From the NCBI GenBank assembly GCA_903959905.1, contig CAJBYO010000014.1, forward strand, positions 29,295-93,294: 64,000 nt of DNA. The letters are read 5' to 3'. Shown piece after piece: positions 53,747 through 62,601 of this stretch; positions within the stretch are counted from its first letter, which is position 1, and every line of letters starts with the position of its first letter. Made by a program: the position numbers and the translations under genes. Under the pieces are notes generated by a model. It was not told the origin of the DNA, did no database searches, and saw only the letters and a program-made list of their open reading frames with translations. Source of the stretch: an uncultured Bacteroidales bacterium. GTDB taxonomy: Bacteria; Bacteroidota; Bacteroidia; Bacteroidales; FEN-979.

Positions 53747-55177
53747 ATGATTTTCAGGCCGGAGCAGTTAAAAATCAAGGATCAAAGGATGAAGCCCTTT
53801 ATTGACCCGGAGGAGATCTGGGGCTACCTGAACAATTCCCCGGCAACCAAAGCCCAGGTCAGGGAAATCATAGCCAAATCTCTTGATAAAAACAGGCTTA
53901 CACTGGCTGAAACAGCCATACTTATCAATGCAACCGACCCTGAACTGATTGAGGAGATCAAGCAGGGGGCACGCCGTTTGAAGGAAAAAGTTTACGGACA
54001 GCGTATCGTTCTTTTTGCTCCTCTGTACATTGGAAACCTGTGTACTAACAACTGCGCCTACTGCGGGTTCAAAGCATCCAACCAGAAAGTGAAACGGGTC
54101 ACCCTCAACCGTGAGGAGTTGATTCAACAGGTAACAGCGCTTGAAGATGTCGGACAAAAGAGACTGATCCTTGTATTCGGAGAACACCCCAAATACGATG
54201 CCAGCTTCATTGCTGAGTCGGTAAGGACTGTTTACGGGGTGAAATCCGGCCCGGGGGAGATCAGGCGGGTGAACATCAACGCTGCCCCCATGGATATTGA
54301 CGGTTTCCGGACCATCAAGGATGCAAAAATCGGCACTTACCAGATCTTCCAGGAAACATACCATCCTGAAACGTACAGTAAAGTACACATGGGTGGACGA
54401 AAGCAGGACTATGACTGGCGCCTTACCGCCCTTGACCGTGCGCAGGAAGCAGGCATTGATGATGTAGGCATCGGGGCACTGTTCGGACTTTATGACTGGC
54501 GCTTTGAAGTGATGGCGCTTGTTCGGCATACCAACCACTTTGAAGCAGTCTATCACGTGGGGCCTCACACTATCTCTTTCCCCCGGATCCAGTATGCTTC
54601 AGAGCTGAACATTGACAAAGGGCACCTGGTGACCGATGAAGAATTTACACGGCTTGTTGCCATTCTCAGGCTTGCGGTGCCTTATACAGGACTTATCCTT
54701 ACAGCCCGTGAATCAGCTGCCATCCGTGATGAAATCATGCAGTTCGGGGTATCACAGATTGACGGAGGTACCAACATTGAAATGGGAGGCTATGCAAAAA
54801 AAGGTAAGCATGAAGATCAGGACATTGATTTTGAACAATTCCAGATCAACGACAACAGGAGCCTTAACGAGATCATAAACGAGCTGATAGACCAGAAATA
54901 TATCCCTTCATTTTGTACGGCATGTTACCGTCTGGGCAGAACAGGCGAGCATTTCATGGAGTTTTCGGTGCCTGGGTTTATCAAGCGGTTTTGCCAGCCC
55001 AACGCCCTTTTAACCATGGCTGAATATCTTGAAGATTATGCCCCCGCTGAAACCAGGCAAAAAGGGTACCTTTTGCTCCAGGAGAAGCTGGATGAAATTG
55101 AGGATGAAGTATTTAAAACAAAACTTATTGCAAAAATAAACCAGGTAAAAGAGGGCCACCGTGACCTTTATTTCTGA
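53747..55177 (+). CDS. hydG: [FeFe]-hydrogenase maturase HydG (radical SAM tyrosine lyase)
   Basis: The 476-residue protein has the radical SAM cluster CTNNCAYC (Cys99, 103, 106), the ThiH/HydG core ('LNREELIQQVTALEDVGQKRLILVFGE', 'VGIGALFGLYDWRFEVMALVRH') and the HydG-specific second cluster CX2CX22C at Cys390, 393 and 416. It splits tyrosine to make the Fe(CO)2(CN) unit of the H-cluster. hydE, hydF and a hydrogenase are not in the window. The first 14 residues (coded by a KIKDQRMK short repeat) may not be translated; ATG 53789 is an alternative start. It leads a four-gene operon. Confidence 0.93.
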   Translation: MIFRPEQLKIKDQRMKPFIDPEEIWGYLNNSPATKAQVREIIAKSLDKNRLTLAETAILINATDPELIEEIKQGARRLKEKVYGQRIVLFAPLYIGNLCTNNCAYCGFKASNQKVKRVTLNREELIQQVTALEDVGQKRLILVFGEHPKYDASFIAESVRTVYGVKSGPGEIRRVNINAAPMDIDGFRTIKDAKIGTYQIFQETYHPETYSKVHMGGRKQDYDWRLTALDRAQEAGIDDVGIGALFGLYDWRFEVMALVRHTNHFEAVYHVGPHTISFPRIQYASELNIDKGHLVTDEEFTRLVAILRLAVPYTGLILTARESAAIRDEIMQFGVSQIDGGTNIEMGGYAKKGKHEDQDIDFEQFQINDNRSLNEIINELIDQKYIPSFCTACYRLGRTGEHFMEFSVPGFIKRFCQPNALLTMAEYLEDYAPAETRQKGYLLLQEKLDEIEDEVFKTKLIAKINQVKEGHRDLYF

Positions 55178-55189
55178 AACAAAATAACA

Positions 55190-55447
55190 ATGAAAGAACT
55201 CAGAATCATCGGTTTATTGATTACAGACAGGATCAAGGAAGCCGGTCAAACCCAGAAAACACTGACAAAATTCGGCCATGTCATTAAATCAAGGCTCGGT
55301 TTTCATGAAGTCACGGAGGATGTTTGCAGCCGGGCCGGGGTTGTTATCCTTCAACTTGCCGGAAACCCTGCTGAATGTGAAAAGCTTGAAACAGAACTGA
55401 GCCAGATTGGCGGACTTGAGGTTCAGCGTATGGTTTTCAGCATATAA
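55190..55447 (+). CDS. TM1266-type iron-only hydrogenase system regulator (copy 1)
   Basis: The 85-residue ferredoxin-like/ACT-fold protein reads 'RIIGLLITDRIKEAGQTQKTLTKFGHVIKSRLGFHE' and 'GVVILQLAGNPAECEKLETELSQIGGLEVQRMVF', matching the small regulator family usually found with [FeFe]-hydrogenase maturation genes. It follows hydG by 12 bases. A paralogue lies at 57144, beyond a histidine kinase, with about half of its positions identical by eye. Confidence 0.85.
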   Translation: MKELRIIGLLITDRIKEAGQTQKTLTKFGHVIKSRLGFHEVTEDVCSRAGVVILQLAGNPAECEKLETELSQIGGLEVQRMVFSI

Positions 55448-55458
55448 TTAAACAGTCA

Positions 55459-57138
55459 ATGAGCGATCAACCAGGAAAAGAATTAAAAAAAGAGTTCCAG
55501 GAGTTCTTTATGATCTCTTCCCTGCCCAGCATGCGTATCGGGTTGGTGGCAACGCTTGTGATGTTCTCCTGCTTTGCCATCTTCAACGGAATCGTGTTTC
55601 CCAATTCACCTGAACAGTTGTATTACAACCGTTTCTGGATCGTGGCACCCGTTATGATAATCTCCATCATCGTCACTTACATGAAACCTCTTTACAAGTG
55701 GTTGCATCTCATTTACATCTTCCTGAACCTGATGATGTGCCTCGCGGTTTTTTATGTCGGGATCCACTCGAACGTTGATAAAAAAGGAACAGAGTATTAC
55801 TATGCATGGGTAATGCTGGTCGTGATGGGGCTATTTGTCTTTTACAGGATGCCATTCATAACCATCGTCATCATCGGATTTTTCCAGATCATCGCCTTTA
55901 CCGCTGCCAATATTGCCAACCATACACTGGAACTCCAGCCATTTTTCTTCTATAACAACCTTTTCTTCGTTATTGCCATCTATTCGATTGGCTTTATGAT
56001 GGCCTTCATGTTCAGAAGCCTGAACTGGAAAAACTTCCTTCATCAAAAGGCACTGTCAAAGAACAACATGCAGTTGCTTGAAGAGATAAAAGAGCGAAAA
56101 CTGGCGGTTGAAGCGTTCCAGAGATCAGAAATTCAGTACCACAACACCCTGGATTCCATCCCCGACTGGATTTATGTTGTTGACCGTGAGTTTCGCCTGG
56201 TCATCATCAATTCGTCACTGAAGGATAGTCATATCGGACACGGCTTGCCGGTTGATGTTATGGGCAGGGTGATTACGGATATCTATCCTTTCATATCATC
56301 CTCAACTATTAAAGAACTTCAGCATGTCTTTGATCATGGGGTCATGGTGGTGACCGGCATGCAGATGACGGTTGCAGACAAGGAGATGTTCGTTGAAATC
56401 CGCAAGGTTCCGATCTACAAAGACAATGAGGTTATACAGGTGATGACCATCCTGCGCGATCGTTCAAAGGAAAAGGAAGTTGAGGAACTGAAGCAGAAAA
56501 ACAGTGAACAAAAGGAGATCATGCTCCGGGAGATCCATCACAGGGTCAAGAATAACCTGGCTATTGTGATCAGTTTGCTGAACCTTCAACTCCGGAATAA
56601 CAGCGATCCAGAACTGATCAGGATCATCAGGGACATTGAGATGCGCATCAGGTCAATGGCGCTGATACATGAGCATTTATACCGGTCAGACAACCTCGAC
56701 CGCATTCCACTGGCCGCCTATCTCCATTCTCTTGTAACAATTATAACGGGAACATTCAGCGGTCACCGGATTAATATTGTAACTTCCCTCGATCCAACAG
56801 ACGTAACCATTGAGACTGCACTGCCAATCGGGCTCATCGCCAATGAACTGCTCACAAATGCCTTCAAATACGCCTTTCCAGGCATGCAGGACGGTGAAAT
56901 ACAGGTGCACCTGCACAAAATAAACGACGCTGAATTCACACTGACCATCAGCGACAACGGGGTTGGCCTGCCTGAACATTTCTCCCTGGATTCGGAAAAA
57001 TCACTGGGCATGTTCATTGTCAAACTCCTGGTTGAACAGCTTGACGGTGAGATAAATATCGGAAGACAAAACGGAACCTCCTTTACCATCCGTTTCCGGA
57101 ACCTGCTGATCAAAAAACAAGATATCCCTTTGAACTAA
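55459..57138 (+). CDS. Membrane sensor histidine kinase (PAS, HisKA_2)
   Basis: The 559-residue protein has about six transmembrane helices (25-190), a short coiled coil, a PAS domain ('YHNTLDSIPDWIYVVDREFRLVIINSSL', about 228-340), a HisKA_2 phosphorylation motif 'REIHHRVKNNLAIVISLLNLQ' (about 357-377) and a HATPase domain ('LIANELLTNAFKYAFPG', 'SDNGVGLP'). It lies 11 bases after one TM1266-like gene and 5 before another, so it probably senses a signal linked to hydrogen metabolism or redox state. No response regulator is adjacent. Confidence 0.9.
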   Translation: MSDQPGKELKKEFQEFFMISSLPSMRIGLVATLVMFSCFAIFNGIVFPNSPEQLYYNRFWIVAPVMIISIIVTYMKPLYKWLHLIYIFLNLMMCLAVFYVGIHSNVDKKGTEYYYAWVMLVVMGLFVFYRMPFITIVIIGFFQIIAFTAANIANHTLELQPFFFYNNLFFVIAIYSIGFMMAFMFRSLNWKNFLHQKALSKNNMQLLEEIKERKLAVEAFQRSEIQYHNTLDSIPDWIYVVDREFRLVIINSSLKDSHIGHGLPVDVMGRVITDIYPFISSSTIKELQHVFDHGVMVVTGMQMTVADKEMFVEIRKVPIYKDNEVIQVMTILRDRSKEKEVEELKQKNSEQKEIMLREIHHRVKNNLAIVISLLNLQLRNNSDPELIRIIRDIEMRIRSMALIHEHLYRSDNLDRIPLAAYLHSLVTIITGTFSGHRINIVTSLDPTDVTIETALPIGLIANELLTNAFKYAFPGMQDGEIQVHLHKINDAEFTLTISDNGVGLPEHFSLDSEKSLGMFIVKLLVEQLDGEINIGRQNGTSFTIRFRNLLIKKQDIPLN

Positions 57139-57143
57139 ACACC

Positions 57144-57401
57144 ATGAAAGAGATCTGGATTCTCGGCATCCATATAACCGACAGGCTGAAAGAGGTTGAC
57201 ACGTTCCAGGCAATCCTCACCAAGTTTGGCTGTACCATTAAAACCAGGCTTGGATTGCACGAAGCCAGGGAAGACTATTGCGCCCAAAGCGGGCTGGTCA
57301 TACTGGAGCTGACCGGCAGCACCGAAGAGTTCGTAAAACTTGAGCAGGAACTGATGAAGGTGGAAGGGCTGGAGGTGAGGAAGATGGTGTTTGGTGAATG
57401 A
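57144..57401 (+). CDS. TM1266-type iron-only hydrogenase system regulator (copy 2)
   Basis: The 85-residue paralogue of the 55190 product keeps the same layout ('WILGIHITDRLKEVDTFQAILTKFGCTIKTRLGLHEAREDYCAQSGLVILELTG', 'LEVRKMVFGE'). Both copies keep a Cys after 'ED'. Copy 2 has an extra Cys in 'FGCTIK'. It ends directly against the convergent carbamate kinase gene. Confidence 0.83.
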   Translation: MKEIWILGIHITDRLKEVDTFQAILTKFGCTIKTRLGLHEAREDYCAQSGLVILELTGSTEEFVKLEQELMKVEGLEVRKMVFGE

Positions 57402-58346
57402 CTACACCAACGTTACCCTCGTCCCCCCATTGTCAATTCCCAGCATGGTAGTCTTGGTGATGATGGTATCTTTACCGGAATGTTCAACAAAGTGAATAGC
57501 CGCGCGTACCTTGGGCCCCATGCTGCCTTCGGGGAACTGGCCCTCGTCGAGGTATCTTTTTGCCTCCGCGATGGTCATCCTGTCGAGCGATTTTTCCTGC
57601 GGGGTATTGAAGTTAATACACACCTTAGGGACATCGGTCAGGATAAAGAATTTATCGGCATTGATCTGCGATGCCAGCAGGGCGGATGCAAGGTCCTTGT
57701 CAATAACAGCATCAATTCCCTGCAATTTATTGGGCTCAATATAGAAAACAGGAATGCCACCCCCTCCTACCGCAATGGCAATCTGTCCGCTGCGGGCAAT
57801 TGATTCAATGGTTTTCTTGTTGATGATCACCAGTGGAGTCGGTGAGGCAACAACCTTTCGCCAGCCACGCCCGCGGGGATCTTCCTTAAACACCGACTGG
57901 GTTTCCTTTGCCGTTTTGTCGGCTTCCTCTTTTGTATAATAAGGGCCGACGGGCTTGGTTGGCTTCAGGAATGCAGGATCATCCTTGTTTACCAGCACCT
58001 GGGTGGTGATGGTGATGATGTCGCGCTCCATGTCGTGTGATTCAAGCACATTTTTCAGCTGTTGTTCAATAATATAGCCAATAAACCCCTGGGAATAGGC
58101 TACGCAGATATCAAGTGGCATCTCCGGGATGCCAAACATCTTGAATCCTGCTGAATTTGCCAGCATGATGTTCCCAACCTGCGGCCCGTTGCCGTGGGTG
58201 ATGACAATATTATAATCCCGCTTGATGAGTTTTATCAGGCTCTCCGCAGTGGCGTTGGCATTTGCCTCCTGCTCATCAATCGTTCCTTTCTGATCTCCCC
58301 GTAACAGGGCATTTCCTCCAAGTGCAACAACAGCAAGTTTTTTCAT
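57402..58346 (-). CDS. arcC: Carbamate kinase
   Basis: The 314-residue amino-acid-kinase fold protein has 'VVALGGNALLRGDQKG', 'ITHGNGPQVGNIM', 'VASPTPLVIINKKTIESI', 'AVGGGGIPVFY', 'VIDKDLASALLASQINADKFFILTDV' and 'GSMGPKVRAAIHFV'. It makes ATP from carbamoyl phosphate or the reverse. No arginine deiminase or ornithine carbamoyltransferase gene is present, so the carbamoyl-phosphate source is unknown. A minus-strand TATTTTTG box lies at 58367-58374. Confidence 0.95.
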   Translation of the reverse strand: MKKLAVVALGGNALLRGDQKGTIDEQEANANATAESLIKLIKRDYNIVITHGNGPQVGNIMLANSAGFKMFGIPEMPLDICVAYSQGFIGYIIEQQLKNVLESHDMERDIITITTQVLVNKDDPAFLKPTKPVGPYYTKEEADKTAKETQSVFKEDPRGRGWRKVVASPTPLVIINKKTIESIARSGQIAIAVGGGGIPVFYIEPNKLQGIDAVIDKDLASALLASQINADKFFILTDVPKVCINFNTPQEKSLDRMTIAEAKRYLDEGQFPEGSMGPKVRAAIHFVEHSGKDTIITKTTMLGIDNGGTRVTLV

Positions 58347-58366
58347 CGTATCAGCAGTTTAGACAG

Positions 58367-58374
58367 CAAAAATA
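58367..58374 (-). promoter_or_regulatory. Minus-7 box for arcC
   Basis: Minus strand reads TATTTTTG, 20 bases before the arcC ATG. Confidence 0.45.
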
Positions 58375-58396
58375 GAAATTTTTTCTGATCTTTAAG

Positions 58397-58404
58397 TATC
58401 TTCG
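58397..58404 (+). promoter_or_regulatory. Minus-7 box immediately before the second EamA gene
   Basis: TATCTTCG ends 7 bases before ATG 58412, again suggesting a leaderless transcript. Confidence 0.4.
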
Positions 58405-58411
58405 CAAAGTG

Positions 58412-59296
58412 ATGAAACCCCAGAAACGAGCCTATTTATTTGCATTTGCGGCAATTGCCTGCTGGTCGACCGTCGGGTCGGCATTCAAATTATCCCTGCG
58501 CTATGCCGCACCACAGGAATTACTGCTCTACTCCTCATTCGTGGCTTGTGTTGCACTTTCGCTGATCATGCTGATCCAGGGAAAATTCACCCTTTTGAGG
58601 CGGCTGACCATGAAAGAGGTCATGATGTCGGCCTTCCTTGGGTTGCTGAACCCTTTCCTGTATTACTCGGTTTTACTGAAAGCCTATGACCTGTTACAAG
58701 CCCAGGAAGCAGGTACTCTCAACTACATCTGGCCGCTTGTACTGGTGCTGCTTTCCATCCCGATGCTGAAGCAGAAAATCAGTTTTGGAAGCGTTGTGGC
58801 CATTGCTGTCAGTTTTCTGGGTATCGTGGTTATATCAACACATCCTGACCATATTCTCAATCATGAAGGAGCAGTGAACCCGACAGGAGTGGCACTGGCC
58901 GTTGGAAGCGCCCTGTTGTGGGCACTCTACTGGATTTTCAATGTCAAAGACCAACGTGAGGCAGTAAGTAAACTTTTCCTGAATTTCTGCTTTGGTTTTC
59001 TATATTCACTCATCGCCTGTGCGGTTTCCTGCAACCTGCATACACCAACAATGTTTGGCCTGGCAGGCGCCATCTATATTGGCTTGTTTGAGATGGGGAT
59101 TACATTCGTGTTATGGTTATATGCATTAAAGTACTCCTCCACGACTGCCAAAGTGTCCAACCTGATCTATCTTTCGCCATTCATTTCACTGATCATCATC
59201 CATTTTGCTGTTGGCGAAACCATTTTACCCTCCACCGTGGCAGGGCTGCTGATGATCATCTCCGGGATCATCTTACAACAATACCTGAAACGGTAA
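58412..59296 (+). CDS. EamA/DMT-family transporter (second copy)
   Basis: The 294-residue protein has ten predicted helices in two EamA halves ('AFAAIACWSTVGSAFKLSLRYAAPQELLLYSS', 'GVALAVGSALLWALYWIFNVKDQREAV'). Similar in length to the transporter at 52818 but clearly diverged. Substrate unknown. I use ATG 58412; GTG 58409 adds one residue. Confidence 0.88.
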   Translation: MKPQKRAYLFAFAAIACWSTVGSAFKLSLRYAAPQELLLYSSFVACVALSLIMLIQGKFTLLRRLTMKEVMMSAFLGLLNPFLYYSVLLKAYDLLQAQEAGTLNYIWPLVLVLLSIPMLKQKISFGSVVAIAVSFLGIVVISTHPDHILNHEGAVNPTGVALAVGSALLWALYWIFNVKDQREAVSKLFLNFCFGFLYSLIACAVSCNLHTPTMFGLAGAIYIGLFEMGITFVLWLYALKYSSTTAKVSNLIYLSPFISLIIIHFAVGETILPSTVAGLLMIISGIILQQYLKR

Positions 59297-59402
59297 GCAC
59301 CTGTCTGTATAATCACAGGAATTCAGGCCTTGAAAAAAATGCAATTCATAAAAAGATGTACCTTAGTTGAGAAAAACACAGTTAATCTGAACTGACATAC
59401 CC

Positions 59403-61085
59403 ATGAAATACTATAACAATAAACCAGGCGAAAAACAGGGATACTCCATCATCCCGGTTGGCTTTCCTAAATTCACAAGCAGCTTCGTGATGCTGGTGCT
59501 GATCATTGTATTGATGCTCTTCGGGTGCAAAAAGGATTTCCAGTTTGACAAAGTGAAAAGCCTGACATGGAACCCGGACTTTGCGCTGGCCCTCGTTCAT
59601 GATACCATCACACTGAGAAAAGTGCTCACCCAGAACGGGGCCGGAGATAACCTGCACATAGACGAAAGCGGCAACATTTCAATCCTGTATTATTATAATG
59701 CCGATGCATTCAAACTGAAACCCAACGACCTCATCAAACTGTCGCCCTTCAGTTTCAACTATCTTCACCAGGTTACGCCGGCGGAACAGAATGTACTCAG
59801 CGTTTCAGACCTGCCAATTCCTCCCGTAACATTCACCATTGGTATTCCTGCCAACAATCCTGAAATCAGGATAGATCGCCTGCAGGTAAAACAGGGAACC
59901 ATCCGGGTGAGCACAAACCACACCTTCAGCAACGACGGCTCGCTTACCTGCACCATTCTGAACGCAACAAAAAACGGCTTGCCCTTCTCCTTCACCCTCA
60001 GCCCGTTTGTGGCAGGGCAGGCCCAGCAGGATATAGATATTGCCGGTGTTTCCTTTAACCTGTCTTCAGCTGGGAACAAGGTACAGGCATCGGTGGAAGG
60101 AGTGCTGAAAAAATCGTCGAGGCCAATTGCCGGCGACCTCATCAGTGCCGACTTCCAGGTAACCATCGGCTCCATTGCCTGGTTTGAAGGTTACCTCGGG
60201 CAGCAAACATTTACACAGCAATTGGATTCAGTAAGAGTTCGCGTATTCAACAACGCCTATGTATTGGGCGAGGTTCATTTCATGGATCCGCAGGACTCCA
60301 TCACCATTGTGAACTCCATCGGAATTCCAACAGAGGTGACCATTGAAAAGCTCATTGCCATCAACAATGCATCTTCTGCCACTCTTGACATTGCCAGTTA
60401 CCTGGGATCCGGCGCAGTCATCCAGATTCCGAGCCCGTTAATCACGGCAACCCTGCCGGTTATCAAAACAGTGGTTTACAACAACGCCAATACCGGCAAT
60501 GCCATGAACGATTTTTTCAACATGAAACCCGACTGGGTGGCTGTTCAGGCTAAAACACGCATCAACCCGGGAGGCAATGCGCTGAACTTTTTCTCCGACA
60601 CCGACTCGTGCTACGCTGATCTGCGGGTAAAACTTCCGCTGTGGGGACATTTTGACCACCTGACATTCCAGGATACGTTTGACCTCGTGATTGAAAAGCC
60701 GGAAGAACTTGAACACCTTGAATTCAGGACAAAAATTGCAAACGGGTTGCCGCTAACAGCCAGGATGCAGGTTTATTTCACTGATGCAAACTATAATGTG
60801 AAAGACTCCCTTACAGGCGTTGACCAGATCTTTATCCGGGAAGCACCGGTTGACCCTGCCACCGACCTGCCTTACCCCGGTGTGTTTGGGATAAAAGACA
60901 CAAGCATTATCCTGAATATGAACAGGATGCAAAATCTGACCAATGTCAAAAAGATGCTTGTAAAGGCTGTTTTGAATTCAGTAAACGAAGGCACTGCCAA
61001 TGTCAAACTCAAAGCAGATCAAACACTTAAACTGAATTTCTCGGCCCGGGCCAAGCTCAGAAAAACCGTTGAAATCAGCAATTAA
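59403..61085 (+). CDS. Large lipoprotein of unknown function paired with a DUF5723 protein
   Basis: The 560-residue protein has a hydrophobic segment (28-41) ending in LFGC, a lipobox with Cys42, preceded by an unusually long 27-residue N-terminal part; ATG 59490 would remove it but leave no positive charge. The rest is beta-rich ('LTCTILNATKNGLPFSFTLSPF', 'VRVRVFNNAYVLGEVHFMDP'). I do not recognise the family. The next gene starts 22 bases downstream and encodes a DUF5723 beta-barrel-like protein, so the two may form an outer-membrane pair. Confidence 0.7.
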   Translation: MKYYNNKPGEKQGYSIIPVGFPKFTSSFVMLVLIIVLMLFGCKKDFQFDKVKSLTWNPDFALALVHDTITLRKVLTQNGAGDNLHIDESGNISILYYYNADAFKLKPNDLIKLSPFSFNYLHQVTPAEQNVLSVSDLPIPPVTFTIGIPANNPEIRIDRLQVKQGTIRVSTNHTFSNDGSLTCTILNATKNGLPFSFTLSPFVAGQAQQDIDIAGVSFNLSSAGNKVQASVEGVLKKSSRPIAGDLISADFQVTIGSIAWFEGYLGQQTFTQQLDSVRVRVFNNAYVLGEVHFMDPQDSITIVNSIGIPTEVTIEKLIAINNASSATLDIASYLGSGAVIQIPSPLITATLPVIKTVVYNNANTGNAMNDFFNMKPDWVAVQAKTRINPGGNALNFFSDTDSCYADLRVKLPLWGHFDHLTFQDTFDLVIEKPEELEHLEFRTKIANGLPLTARMQVYFTDANYNVKDSLTGVDQIFIREAPVDPATDLPYPGVFGIKDTSIILNMNRMQNLTNVKKMLVKAVLNSVNEGTANVKLKADQTLKLNFSARAKLRKTVEISN

Positions 61086-61107
61086 TAACCATATAAGACT
61101 TTTGAAC

Positions 61108-62526
61108 ATGAAAAGAAGAAATGTTTACATAGCCCTACTGGTTTCGTTGCTGTGCATTGTCCAGGTCAGGAGTTTCGCCCAGCATTACCTGAACCTGTAC
61201 AACATGGAACTTGTTCCCCAGCGGATATTCCAGAACCCGGCATTTATCCCCGACCATAAATTTTATATCGGGATACCGGTTTTATCCGGCATACAGTCAT
61301 CTTATGCACTGCCTTTCTCATACAACGATGCAATCACAAGAGGTTCAGACGATTCATTAACGTTTAACATTTCTGATGTACTTGGAAAGCTTGAGAAAAA
61401 CGACCAGCTTACTTTTTTCTCAGATGTTGACATCTTATCATTCGGCACCCGGATAGACTCCGGCCGGTTTTATCTTGGGTTCAGCATACGTGAACGGATC
61501 TCCCAGCAATACCGGATTCCTGCAAACCTCGGAAATTTTCTATGGTACGGCAATGCGGCTCCCCAACTGTTCGGCAAAGAGGTTAACATTGCCCCTACTG
61601 TGAATGTCACAGCATGGGATGAGTATGCAGCCTCATTCTCGGGTTATGCCATGAAGGGCAAACTCACCTGGGGGGCCCGGTTGAAATATCTCTCAGGCAG
61701 AGTAAATTCAACAACCACAAAAGCTGACCTAAAAGTTTATACCGACACCGGCACCTACCAGATGTATCTGAAGTCAGATATAGCCATCAGCACATCCGGC
61801 TTGAGCAACCGCGAATTTGCAGCAGACGACCGGGAATCATCCAGGATCGTGCCGGGACTCAGCAACTATTTCGACCAGCGGGTGTCGTCGCTTATATTCC
61901 CCGGGAACAACGGGGTCGGCATTGATGTGGGGCTCAGCTACCAGGTCAACCCGCATATTGGCATAAGTGCCAGCGTTCTTGATATCGGGTTTATCACATG
62001 GAGCAAAAACACCATGACCCTGGTGAGCCGTAACCCCGGGACTGAGGTTGTTTTCAACGGAGTATCCCTGAACAGCTTTATCGACATGCTCGAATCCTAC
62101 GACTCGTTTGGAAGAAAACTGAAGGACAGCATCGTCAACCTCGCGAAAATCGACACTGTGTTCGGGGAAAAATACACCTCATGGCTGCCGGTGCGCTATA
62201 ACCTGGGAGGATCTTACTTGATCAATGAACATCACCGGTTCAACATCCTTTTCAACGGGATTTCGTGGAACCGCAAATTTTACCCGGCGCTTTCAGTCTC
62301 CTACAATTACCAACTGGGCGGGATCCTCGGGTTGATGGTTTCATACAACATTTTCAACAGGCAGTATACCAACATTGGAGCGGGGCTGAGTGTTAAAGCA
62401 GGACCAATTCAGCTGTTTGTTATGTCGGATAATATCCCGGGAATGATCAGTTACAAGGGGTCAAATAATTATTCCATTCAGTTTGGATTGAATATTGTGA
62501 TAAAAGGGAAGAAAGCGGGGGGATGA
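61108..62526 (+). CDS. DUF5723-family outer-membrane protein
   Basis: From ATG 61108 the product (472 residues) has a signal peptide (MKRRNVYIALLVSLLCIVQV) and the DUF5723 phrase 'MELVPQRIFQNPAFIPDHKFYIGIPVLSGI', then many amphipathic beta strands to 'NYSIQFGLNIVIKG'. It is likely an outer-membrane beta barrel (OmpP1/FadL-like shape). The reading from 61069 overlaps the previous stop and is not needed. The stop codon lies in a GAGCAAT heptamer repeat. Confidence 0.83.
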   Translation: MKRRNVYIALLVSLLCIVQVRSFAQHYLNLYNMELVPQRIFQNPAFIPDHKFYIGIPVLSGIQSSYALPFSYNDAITRGSDDSLTFNISDVLGKLEKNDQLTFFSDVDILSFGTRIDSGRFYLGFSIRERISQQYRIPANLGNFLWYGNAAPQLFGKEVNIAPTVNVTAWDEYAASFSGYAMKGKLTWGARLKYLSGRVNSTTTKADLKVYTDTGTYQMYLKSDIAISTSGLSNREFAADDRESSRIVPGLSNYFDQRVSSLIFPGNNGVGIDVGLSYQVNPHIGISASVLDIGFITWSKNTMTLVSRNPGTEVVFNGVSLNSFIDMLESYDSFGRKLKDSIVNLAKIDTVFGEKYTSWLPVRYNLGGSYLINEHHRFNILFNGISWNRKFYPALSVSYNYQLGGILGLMVSYNIFNRQYTNIGAGLSVKAGPIQLFVMSDNIPGMISYKGSNNYSIQFGLNIVIKGKKAGG

Positions 62527-62549
62527 GCAATGAGCAATGAGCAATGAGG
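62524..62549. repeat. GAGCAAT heptamer repeat at the DUF5723 stop
   Basis: TGAGCAA units (three exact, period 7) begin at the stop codon itself and run into the gap before mtaB. Confidence 0.8.
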
Positions 62550-62589
62550 AATTAACAATAAGCAGAAACAGCGGCAAAATAAAAACATG

Positions 62590-62597
62590 TAATTTTG
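62590..62597 (+). promoter_or_regulatory. Minus-7 box immediately before mtaB
   Basis: TAATTTTG ends 4 bases before the mtaB ATG, so transcription should start at or next to the start codon (leaderless). Confidence 0.5.
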
Positions 62598-62601
62598 CCG
62601 G

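Noticed and set aside
57402..58346. Arginine deiminase pathway operon
   Set aside because: Only carbamate kinase is present; no arcA or arcB homologue lies near.
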